DNA of 64,000 nucleotides from Terriglobus tenax (GTDB taxonomy: Bacteria; Acidobacteriota; Terriglobia; Terriglobales; Acidobacteriaceae). Both the position numbers and the translations under genes were made by a program. Below the pieces are notes generated by a model. That model had not been told where the DNA came from, ran no database searches, and saw nothing but the letters and a program-made list of their open reading frames with translations. Numbering within the stretch: position 1 is the first letter of the stretch; the number at the start of each line of letters is the position of its first letter. The stretch covers positions 1,922,001 through 1,986,000 of the forward strand of contig NZ_JAGSYA010000004.1 of assembly GCF_025685395.1 (NCBI RefSeq), read 5' to 3'. This document shows, piece after piece, positions 16,266 through 23,228 of this stretch.

Positions 16266-17219
16266 TTGCAGACAGAAACCCACATTTCTGGCGCCACCAG
16301 GCTGGGCTCCTCCGTGCTCGACCGCATCGGCAACACTCCCTTGGTCCGCCTGGAGCGCGTCGCCGCCCACCTGCCCGGCATTACGCTACTGGGTAAAGCG
16401 GAATGGGCCAATCCCGGCGGTAGCGTGAAAGACCGCCCGGCCAGCAACATTGTGCTGAACGCGCAGGCTGAGGGCAAACTCGTCCCGGGCAAGCACCTGC
16501 TGGACGCCACCAGCGGCAACACCGGCATTGCGTACGCCATGCTGGGTTCGGCTCTTGGTTTTCCGGTGACACTGTGCCTGCCGTCCAATGCTTCTCCTGA
16601 GCGCAAGAAGATCCTCGCCGCCTATGGCGCGAACATTGTCCTGACGGACCCGGCTGACGGCTCCGACGGCGCCATCCGCATGGCCCGCAAGCTGGCTGCC
16701 GAGGACCCGGACAAGTACTTCTACGCGGACCAGTACGGCAACAACAACAACTGGCAGGCGCATTACAAAACCACCGCCAACGAGATATGGGAACAGACTG
16801 CCGGCAAGATTACCCACTTTGTCGCCGGCCTGGGCACCAGCGGCACCTTCATGGGCACCACCCGCCGCCTGCGCGAGCTGAACCCTGAAATCCAGTGCAT
16901 CAGCATGCAGCCGGACTCGCCTTTCAACGGCCTGGAAGGCCTGAAGTATATGCCGACGGCGATCGTTCCGCCGATCTATGACCCGGCCCTTGCCGATCGC
17001 CTGATGGAAGCCTCCACCGAGGAGGCCTACACGATGGCCAAGCGCCTGGGCCGCGAGGAAGGAATGCTGGTTGGCGTCTCCGCGGCCGCCAACATTGCCA
17101 CCGCTCTGCACGTGGCCGAAGAGCTGCACACGGCTGGCAAAGAAGCCGTCATCGTCACCATCCTCTGCGATTCCGCGGACAAATACCTGAGCGAACGGTT
17201 CTGGCAGGAATCAAAATGA
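16266..17219 (+). CDS. cysM: PLP-dependent cysteine synthase, CysM type (CysO-linked operon)
   Basis: 317 residues from a TTG start. The PLP lysine is in GGSVKDRPA (K55), the phosphate/substrate loop is SGNTGIAYA, and GLGTSGTFMGTTRRLRE is the glycine-rich PLP phosphate loop. The protein matches the cysteine synthase B/CysM branch. In actinobacteria the CysM of a mec-cysO-cysM locus uses O-phosphoserine and a thiocarboxylated CysO carrier instead of free sulfide; the same partners follow here, with the JAMM gene overlapping by 4 bases. Use of O-phosphoserine versus O-acetylserine cannot be read from the sequence with certainty. Confidence 0.92.
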   Translation: MQTETHISGATRLGSSVLDRIGNTPLVRLERVAAHLPGITLLGKAEWANPGGSVKDRPASNIVLNAQAEGKLVPGKHLLDATSGNTGIAYAMLGSALGFPVTLCLPSNASPERKKILAAYGANIVLTDPADGSDGAIRMARKLAAEDPDKYFYADQYGNNNNWQAHYKTTANEIWEQTAGKITHFVAGLGTSGTFMGTTRRLRELNPEIQCISMQPDSPFNGLEGLKYMPTAIVPPIYDPALADRLMEASTEEAYTMAKRLGREEGMLVGVSAAANIATALHVAEELHTAGKEAVIVTILCDSADKYLSERFWQESK

Positions 17220-17671
17220 AGCTGCACATTACACAATCCGACTACGAGGCCCTGCGCGTCCACGGCGAAGAGACCTATCCGCACGAGTGCTGCGGGGTTC
17301 TGCTGGGCCATGCCAGGGACGACGGCAACCATGTTGCCGCCATCGTCCGCGCGGGCAACACGCGTACCGACTCGGCGCACAACCGCTACAACATCTCGCC
17401 CATGGAGCTGATCAAGATTCAGCGTGAGGCCCGCAAGCAGGGCTACGACATCGTCGGCTTCTACCACTCGCACCCGGACCACCCGGCGATGTGGTCGTCG
17501 ACCGATTTCGCCGAAGCGCACTGGTTTGGCTGTTGCTACGTCATCACCAGCGTCGAGAAAGGCAAGTCTGTTTTGACCAACGCCTTTCACCTGAGCGGCA
17601 CCACGGAAGAGGATAAAGCCTTCCAGCACGAAGAGATTCTTATTACCCAGGCAGCAGGAGAGAACGCATGA
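17216..17671 (+). CDS. mec: JAMM/M67-family metallopeptidase (Mec+ type)
   Basis: 151 residues. Zinc-site residues are visible: catalytic Glu in PHECCG (E24), His-x-His in HSHPDHP (H84, H86), and Asp in MWSSTDF (D97). The known Mycobacterium Mec+ cleaves cysteine from the CysO-cysteine adduct; relatives in Pseudomonas (QbsD) and Wolinella (HcyD) trim extra residues beyond Gly-Gly of their carrier. It overlaps cysM by ATGA and overlaps the carrier gene by ATGA, so the three are translationally coupled. Here it may do both jobs, because the carrier has a C-terminal extension. Confidence 0.92.
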   Translation: MKLHITQSDYEALRVHGEETYPHECCGVLLGHARDDGNHVAAIVRAGNTRTDSAHNRYNISPMELIKIQREARKQGYDIVGFYHSHPDHPAMWSSTDFAEAHWFGCCYVITSVEKGKSVLTNAFHLSGTTEEDKAFQHEEILITQAAGENA

Positions 17672-17976
17672 AGATCAACATCCCCACGCCGCTGCGCGCC
17701 TTCACGGACAAGCAGGCCACCGTTGAGGTAGCCGGCGAAACCGTACAGGCCGGGCTGGACGCCCTGGTTGCCGCGCACCCGGAGCTGAAGAACCACCTGT
17801 TCACCGCCGACGGCAAGCTGCGCAGCTTCGTCAACGTCTACCTGAATGACGACGATGTCCGCTACCTGCCCAACACGGAAGCCTCCGCCGTCAATGCCGA
17901 CGACGAACTGACGATTATCCCCAGCATTGCCGGTGGGACTGGCGTACGTGCTTCACGCAGTCTTTGTTGCCGCTAG
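17668..17976 (+). CDS. cysO: CysO/MoaD-like sulfur carrier with 12-residue C-terminal extension
   Basis: 102 residues, ubiquitin-like fold. FVNVYLNDDDVRYL and DDELTIIPSIAGG match CysO closely; in CysO the chain ends in Gly-Gly, whose carboxylate is adenylated and turned into a thiocarboxylate. Here Gly89-Gly90 is followed by TGVRASRSLCCR before the stop at 17974-17976. The tail is basic and has two cysteines. The sequence right after it is an inverted copy of an interspersed repeat, so insertion of the repeat may have removed the original stop. The adjacent JAMM peptidase could cut after Gly90. Without such processing the carrier should be inactive. Confidence 0.9.
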   Translation: MKINIPTPLRAFTDKQATVEVAGETVQAGLDALVAAHPELKNHLFTADGKLRSFVNVYLNDDDVRYLPNTEASAVNADDELTIIPSIAGGTGVRASRSLCCR

Positions 17977-18087
17977 ACAAAGACAGAAGCAGATCCCTAC
18001 GGGATGACAAACAAGAAAAGCAAACGATAATCCAGGGCGAATCACGAATCCCGGTGCCCCATTCCTACGCGAAGCGAATGAGTGGGA
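17977..18087. repeat. Compound interspersed repeat between cysO and moeZ
   Basis: ACAGAAGCAGATCCCTAC and GGGATGACAAAC (17983-18012) are the inverse of the CTTTGTCAT...TCTGCTTC units at 5252 and 5311. CGGTGCCCCATTCCTACGCG and GAATGAGTGGGA (18052-18087) match the unit at 5356-5391. The pair separates moeZ from the tight part of the operon. Confidence 0.7.
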
Positions 18088-18118
18088 GATGCAACCACCC
18101 AAGCCGAAGGAAACTGTA

Positions 18119-19333
18119 ATGCCAGACCTGAAAGAAGTCGCACTCCCAGAACTCTCGAACGACGAAATCTCGCGCTACTCCCGCCACCTGATCCTGCCCG
18201 AGGTGGGCTTTGAGGGCCAGCAGAAGCTGAAAGCCGCCAAGGTGCTGTGCGTTGGCACTGGCGGACTGGGCGCTCCGCTGGCTTACTACCTGGCCGCGGC
18301 GGGTATTGGAACGCTGGGCCTGGTGGACTTCGACGTGGTGGACGCCAGCAACCTGCAGCGCCAGATCATTCACTCCACCTCGACCGTCGGCATGCTGAAG
18401 GTCGACTCCGCCGAAAAGAAGCTGAAGGACCTGAACCCGTACCTGAACGTGGTGAAGCACAACACCATGCTGCGCAGTGAGAACGCGCTGGAGATCTTCA
18501 GCGGCTACGACATCATTGCCGACGGCACGGACAACTTCCAGACGCGTTACCTGGTGAACGATGCCTGCGTTCTGCTGAACAAGCCGAACATGTACGGCTC
18601 CATCTTCCGGTTCGAGGGCCAGGCTTCGGTCTTCGCCACCGAGGAAGGCCCCTGCTACCGCTGCCTCTATCCCGAACCGCCACCGCCGGGCCTGGTGCCT
18701 TCGTGCGCGGAGGGCGGCGTGCTCGGCATCCTGCCGGGACTGGTCGGCGTCATCCAGGCGACTGAGGTCATCAAGCACATCCTCGGCATTGGCGAGCCGC
18801 TGGTTGGCCGCCTGCTGCTGGTGGACTCGCTTGCCATGAGTTTCCGCACGTTGAAGCTGCGCAAGAACCCCAAGTGCCCGATGTGCGGCACGCGCGAGAT
18901 CAAGGAGCTGATTGACTACGACCAGTTCTGCGGCATCGCACCGCCCACCACCACCGGCCCGCTGGAAGTACAGCAGCACGCGGCTGTAGGGGATGTTCCC
19001 GTACAGGACGGCATCCCGCAGGTCAGCGTGGAAGAGCTGAAGGCCAAGCGCGATCGCGGCGACGATTTTGTCCTGATCGATGTGCGCGAGCCACATGAGT
19101 ATCGCATCGCGAACCTCGGCGCTCCGCTGTTCCCGCTGGGAGAGCTTGGCGCGAAGCTGCTGGAGTTGTCGCAGTACAAGGACAAGGAAGTGCTGGTCCA
19201 CTGCCGCAGTGGCGCTCGCAGCCAGAAGGCAGCGCTTGAGCTAAAGGCGGCGGGCTTCAGTAATGTGAAGAACGTTGCCGGAGGCATCCTCGCCTGGGCC
19301 GATAAGATCGATCCGACGATGCCCAAGTACTAA
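18119..19333 (+). CDS. moeZ: MoeZ-like sulfur-carrier adenylyltransferase/sulfurtransferase (ThiF plus rhodanese)
   Basis: 404 residues from ATG at 18119 (AAGGA upstream); an upstream ATG at 18089 lies in the repeat and is rejected. The ThiF/E1 domain has the ATP loop GTGGLGAPLAYYLA (about residues 46-59), DxD-like DFDVVDASNLQRQ, and two zinc pairs (CYRC and CPMC). The C-terminal rhodanese domain (about 290-404) has DVREPHEY and the active-site loop HCRSGARSQ with the persulfide Cys at 362. The enzyme would adenylate the carrier's C-terminal Gly and transfer sulfur to it. Position and domain order match MoeZ of the CysO pathway; it may also serve MoaD or ThiS. Confidence 0.93.
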   Translation: MPDLKEVALPELSNDEISRYSRHLILPEVGFEGQQKLKAAKVLCVGTGGLGAPLAYYLAAAGIGTLGLVDFDVVDASNLQRQIIHSTSTVGMLKVDSAEKKLKDLNPYLNVVKHNTMLRSENALEIFSGYDIIADGTDNFQTRYLVNDACVLLNKPNMYGSIFRFEGQASVFATEEGPCYRCLYPEPPPPGLVPSCAEGGVLGILPGLVGVIQATEVIKHILGIGEPLVGRLLLVDSLAMSFRTLKLRKNPKCPMCGTREIKELIDYDQFCGIAPPTTTGPLEVQQHAAVGDVPVQDGIPQVSVEELKAKRDRGDDFVLIDVREPHEYRIANLGAPLFPLGELGAKLLELSQYKDKEVLVHCRSGARSQKAALELKAAGFSNVKNVAGGILAWADKIDPTMPKY

Positions 19334-19337
19334 ATTG

Positions 19338-19370
19338 CAGGTAAGCCGGGCTTTTAGCTCGGCTTACCTG
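19338..19370. terminator. Bidirectional terminator hairpin
   Basis: CAGGTAAGCCG and CGGCTTACCTG are perfect 11-bp arms around GGCTTTTAGCT. It sits between convergent moeZ and the next hypothetical gene, whose stop codon lies inside it. Confidence 0.75.
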
Positions 19371-19828
19371 TCTGTATTTTCATACTGCCGAATGGCAGTA
19401 TCCTCGCAGTTGACCCACGAAGGCTTCTGAAACTCTTCATCTCTGTTATCGAAGTCGATGGTACCGGCAAACCAGACCCTATCCTTCGTCACCATATTGA
19501 GCCGGATCGAAGCCTTATGTGGCGGGATCTGCGTAGACTCTGAGAACCTTCTCCACTGAAATTCGATCGGGGGCATACCTGCGGAAGAGTCGTAGGGATA
19601 TACCCCCTCCGCAACAGAAACCGCCGTCCGCGACTCCGGCCCTGAGAAATTTCGATTAAGACAGTCGTTAATAAGAGCGCGAGTGTAAATAGGCTTCGGG
19701 GGTTTGGGTTGTGAATTCTCTTCCTGAAAGTGGCTCCATGCGCCGCCCGCTACAAAACCTGCCAGAAAGTAGACCACTGCAATACACAGATGGACAGGTA
19801 TGCGCCTTGCTCTGAAGTTGCTCCACAT
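19364..19828 (-). CDS. Hypothetical single-span membrane or exported protein
   Basis: 154 residues. One hydrophobic segment, VHLCIAVVYFLAGFVAGGAW (about residues 12-31), after a basic start, anchors it in the membrane. The rest is polar with two cysteines (about residues 56 and 142). The domain is not recognised. Codon use appears less GC-biased at the third position than in its neighbours. It has no obvious partner; a terminator lies at its 3' end. Confidence 0.6.
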   Translation of the reverse strand: MWSNFRARRIPVHLCIAVVYFLAGFVAGGAWSHFQEENSQPKPPKPIYTRALINDCLNRNFSGPESRTAVSVAEGVYPYDSSAGMPPIEFQWRRFSESTQIPPHKASIRLNMVTKDRVWFAGTIDFDNRDEEFQKPSWVNCEDTAIRQYENTDR

Positions 19829-19962
19829 GCAGGAAGTCTAGCGCGACATCCAACTGAATCTTTCTATTCTTTTAGCGGGATATCTCAGGACCGCCTCTCC
19901 TAAAAGCCAACTCTTCAGCGACTCGCCTGCTACTCTGAATCTCTCCACCGGAGCGTGCGCCC

Positions 19963-20832
19963 TTGAAGCAGCTAATCCTTCTCCTGCTCTGCATCACCAC
20001 CATCGCCGTGCACGCCCAGCAACCCGACTGGCAAAAAGCCGCCGGCGATCACATGAGCTTTGAAGTCGCCTCCATCAAACCCGACGATGGCCCCTTCAAA
20101 TCCCCCTCCTTCGCCCTCAGCACCGACGAATGGTTCAACGATCCCAACGGTCACTTCCACGCCGACTTCACTCTGACCACCTACATCAGCTTCGCCTACA
20201 AGTTCTGGCTCACCACCGAGGAGTCGCGCGCCCTCTACTCCAAGCTGCCCGACTGGGTCCGCACGCAGCGCTTCGAGGTTCAGGCCAACGCTCCGCTGCA
20301 CACCACCAAAGACCAGTACCGCCTGATGATGCAGTCACTGCTCGCCGAACGCTTCGGCCTGACGCTGCACTTCGAGCAGAAAGATCTGCCCGTGCTCGCT
20401 ATGACGTTGGTGAAACCGGGCAAGCCAGGGCCACAGCTCACTCCGCATGAACAGGGACCTGCCTGCGATACTCCGTCTAAAACGGTCTTCCCACCCATGT
20501 GCTATGCCTACTCTGCACGTCCTGCGGAGAACGGTGAGTGGCTGAACGGGTCGCGTGCCACCACCATGGAACTGCTGGCCGCATTTGTCGGCATGACAGG
20601 CCAGATGCAGAATGAGATCGACCGCCGCGTCGTCGACCAGACCGGACTAACCGGACAATGGGACTTCACGCTGGAGCTACTGCCTCCGACGCAGATGCGC
20701 AAAGACTCCACGGCCACCGGTCCATCTTTTCTGGAAGCAATCCGGGAACAGCTCGGCATCACGCTGAAGCCAGCACGCATGCCTGTATCGCTGCCGGTGA
20801 TCGACACCATCCAGCCTCTGAGTGAGAACTAA
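19963..20832 (+). CDS. TIGR03435 family exported protein
   Basis: 289 residues from a TTG start preceded by GGAG; the TTG places a clean signal peptide (LILLLLCITTIAVHAQ) at the N-terminus. The sequence has the TIGR03435 pattern: FEVASIKP, then RYRLMMQSLLAERFGLTLHFEQKDLPVLAM-like, then VVDQTGLTGQWDFTLEL and FLEAIREQLGITLKP at the end. This family is strongly expanded in Acidobacteria and is often found beside BlaR1/M56 proteases or ECF factors. Its function is unknown. No BlaR1-like gene is next to it here. Confidence 0.9.
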   Translation: MKQLILLLLCITTIAVHAQQPDWQKAAGDHMSFEVASIKPDDGPFKSPSFALSTDEWFNDPNGHFHADFTLTTYISFAYKFWLTTEESRALYSKLPDWVRTQRFEVQANAPLHTTKDQYRLMMQSLLAERFGLTLHFEQKDLPVLAMTLVKPGKPGPQLTPHEQGPACDTPSKTVFPPMCYAYSARPAENGEWLNGSRATTMELLAAFVGMTGQMQNEIDRRVVDQTGLTGQWDFTLELLPPTQMRKDSTATGPSFLEAIREQLGITLKPARMPVSLPVIDTIQPLSEN

Positions 20833-20869
20833 GCTCTCCTTATTTGCACGGCCGAACAGACCACTCACT

Positions 20870-21262
20870 TCACCCATGCTGCGACAAGCTCAGCACATTC
20901 CCCTCAAGGTCTTTGAACCAGGCCACCTTCGCTCCACCCGGAGCGCTCCACACGCCCAGCTCATCCTGCTCTAACTGGTCATAGCGTGTGAACTCTACGC
21001 CTGCCGCGGTTAGCGTTTGCACCATCTGCTCAATCTCCGTTACCTGCCAGCCGAAGACCGTCCACGGCGCGGGCGTGAACTCGCCCACCAGGGTCAGCCG
21101 CAGCATGACGCCGTTTACGTCGAAGACCAGCGCAAAGGGCAGCTCTTCCTCTATCAGAGCAAGGCCCAGGGTGTCGCGGTAGAAGGTGCGAGCCTTGTCG
21201 ACATTGCTGATGGGAAGGAAGGTGACGATAGCCTGTTGGGCAAGTGAGGAAACTGCGCTCAT
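20870..21262 (-). CDS. VOC (glyoxalase/dioxygenase-fold) family protein
   Basis: 130 residues. VTFLPISNVDKARTFYRDTL at the start and FKDLEGNVLSLSQHG at the end are the beta-alpha-beta ends of a vicinal-oxygen-chelate domain; WFKDLEGN carries a usual metal-side motif, while FALVFDVNGVMLRL is the second strand. Members include glyoxalase I-like enzymes, fosfomycin/bleomycin resistance proteins and dioxygenases. Its start overlaps the stop of the diguanylate cyclase gene (ATGA), so the two are co-translated. Substrate unknown. Confidence 0.85.
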   Translation of the reverse strand: MSAVSSLAQQAIVTFLPISNVDKARTFYRDTLGLALIEEELPFALVFDVNGVMLRLTLVGEFTPAPWTVFGWQVTEIEQMVQTLTAAGVEFTRYDQLEQDELGVWSAPGGAKVAWFKDLEGNVLSLSQHG

Positions 21263-23082
21263 CGGTTGTTGCTCCCGTGGTTGGATTCAATCGGGCCCGT
21301 ACTGGAGCTGCGCGTGGTAGCGACGATGATCCGGTTGCGGCCCAGTTCCTTGGCGCGCAACAGGGCTGCGTCGGCGGCTCGGATCAGCGACTCGCCGGAA
21401 GCGTGGATGGGATAGCTTGCCAGGCCCACAGAGGCCGTGATGTTTGCAATCATCGTCTCCTCATACTTGAGGCAAAGCGCTGCAATGCGCTCACGGATCA
21501 GGTCTGCCCGTTCATAAGCGCGGACCACGTCGAACTCCGGCAGCAGGACCAGAAACTCTTCCCCGCCGTACCGGAAGGCAATCTCCGTTTCTCGAACGGC
21601 GTTCCTGATAATGCCCGCAACCTCTTTGATGACCAGGTCGCCCGCCTCATGACCATGCCGGTCGTTGAGAGATTTGAAGTGGTCGATATCGAGCATCAGG
21701 CAGCTGAGCGGAGTGCTGGATTCCTCCGCATACGCGATGTGGCGATGCAGCACGTCCTGCAACTTGTAGCGGTTTCGCAGGCTGGTCAGTGCATCCGAAT
21801 GCGCCATCTCATGGAGCTTATCCCGCAGACGGATGTTGGCGATGGAGAGCCCGATGGCCTCTGCCATCAGCTCCAGGTACTCCTGGGCGGGAATCGGAAA
21901 ATCACTCGTCGTCTTTTCCAGGCAAAGCAGCCCGATAGTTTCCCCCAATGCGGTCAGGGGCACGCACATCGAGCTTCCAACGGCCTCCGCGGCCACGTGC
22001 TTGCACGGTATATCGACAACACTCTCCGGCCGGTGGAGCTGCCCGCGGCGCAGGGCCCAGCAATCATCCGGAAGGAACGAAGGCATGCTGCTCCTGGGAG
22101 TAAGCCACGACGTCAGGGAGGTCATCAGGCCAAGGCGGTCATCCTGCACGTAAAGAGTGCCTGCAAGGTTTGGGGCGATCTGCGGGACGAAGCGCGCCGC
22201 GACGTTCAGAATGTCTTCGACCGATTCGCACCCATGCAAACGCTGGGTCATGCGCGCAAGCAGTTCGCGGATGCGCCACTCATGATCACGTTCTTTTTCA
22301 AGCCGCTGGCGCTCCAGCCCGTTCTCCCGAAAGATGCGGATGGCGTGCGACATGTCGCCAATCTCATCCACGTAGTCGTAGGAGGGCGTCTCCACATCGT
22401 AGTCCTGCGCCGCCAGACGGTTGACCACATCGCTGAGCGTGACGACCGGCTTAAGGATGCGGCGCTTGAGGATAAAGCCCAGCACAAACAGAAAGAGTCC
22501 TGCGGTGGCGGCAACCATTGCTTCCGAGATACTTCTTAAGCGCTTGGTGACGACACCGGCATCGGTGACAGCCTGCTCTGTTCTCTGGTCGAGCATGGAT
22601 TGAAACTGATTGAAGAGCGCGGCAACACGCTCCAACCCATGTTCATAGTCCGCACTGAACAGAAGCTGCCGCGCAGCCTCCTGGTGTCCATTTGCGACCT
22701 CGGCGATGGCCTGCTTCTGCTCTGCCTGGAGAGAGTCGGCTACCTGTAACCCGTCGCGCAGTGACTTCAGTTCCGTCTCCGTTGCGCCTGCATCCTGCAG
22801 CCTGGCAATGCGCTGCTCGATGCTGCCCAATGCTGCAAGCCCGTTCTGGTAAGACGCGGCATATCCAGGAGCGCCCGTGATGGCATACTGCCGTACCTGG
22901 TCACTGAGTTCGTAGGTGTCGGTCTCTACTTCCTCAGAAAGATGGTCAAACTGAGCACGCTGCTCAACAGCTATCCGTTCGGCGCGGTCTGCGTTGGATG
23001 CCAGCAGCATCGCGATTCCCGTTGTGATTGAAATACAAACGGTGGCTCCATACGCCCAGTTTGTAATGGTTGCGATACGCAT
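21259..23082 (-). CDS. Membrane diguanylate cyclase with HAMP and GAF domains
   Basis: 607 residues. Two membrane spans (about residues 9-29 and 192-210) enclose a helical periplasmic four-helix-like sensor. A HAMP-type linker follows (VVTLSDVVNRLAAQDYDVE), then a GAF domain (about 290-420, with LGETIGLLCLEKT), then a GGDEF domain with the active-site loop RYGGEEFLVLLPE near residue 503 and LDIDHFKSLNDRHGH upstream. All catalytic signature residues are present, so it should make c-di-GMP. The product-inhibition I-site (RxxD five residues before GGEEF) reads RETE, so inhibition may be weak. It is coupled to a downstream VOC gene. Confidence 0.9.
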   Translation of the reverse strand: MRIATITNWAYGATVCISITTGIAMLLASNADRAERIAVEQRAQFDHLSEEVETDTYELSDQVRQYAITGAPGYAASYQNGLAALGSIEQRIARLQDAGATETELKSLRDGLQVADSLQAEQKQAIAEVANGHQEAARQLLFSADYEHGLERVAALFNQFQSMLDQRTEQAVTDAGVVTKRLRSISEAMVAATAGLFLFVLGFILKRRILKPVVTLSDVVNRLAAQDYDVETPSYDYVDEIGDMSHAIRIFRENGLERQRLEKERDHEWRIRELLARMTQRLHGCESVEDILNVAARFVPQIAPNLAGTLYVQDDRLGLMTSLTSWLTPRSSMPSFLPDDCWALRRGQLHRPESVVDIPCKHVAAEAVGSSMCVPLTALGETIGLLCLEKTTSDFPIPAQEYLELMAEAIGLSIANIRLRDKLHEMAHSDALTSLRNRYKLQDVLHRHIAYAEESSTPLSCLMLDIDHFKSLNDRHGHEAGDLVIKEVAGIIRNAVRETEIAFRYGGEEFLVLLPEFDVVRAYERADLIRERIAALCLKYEETMIANITASVGLASYPIHASGESLIRAADAALLRAKELGRNRIIVATTRSSSTGPIESNHGSNNR

Positions 23083-23228
23083 TCAAAGCCCTTCCACAGA
23101 ACCGATCCTCTTGGGGGAGAGGATAAAGTGTAGCGCAAGCAGCATAAACCGGTGACGAGACCCTTCGCACGCACCTCCGCTAACGCCGCAGCAGAAGCGG
23201 ACCTATGCCGGCAGCACACTGTCCCTGC

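Noticed and set aside
17216-19333. JAMM, ubiquitin-like and E1-like genes together could be a Bil- or CBASS-type ubiquitin-like conjugation defence system.
   Set aside because: The cysteine synthase gene is coupled to them, the carrier matches CysO, the E1 carries a rhodanese domain, and there is no E2 or effector gene. Sulfur transfer explains all four genes.
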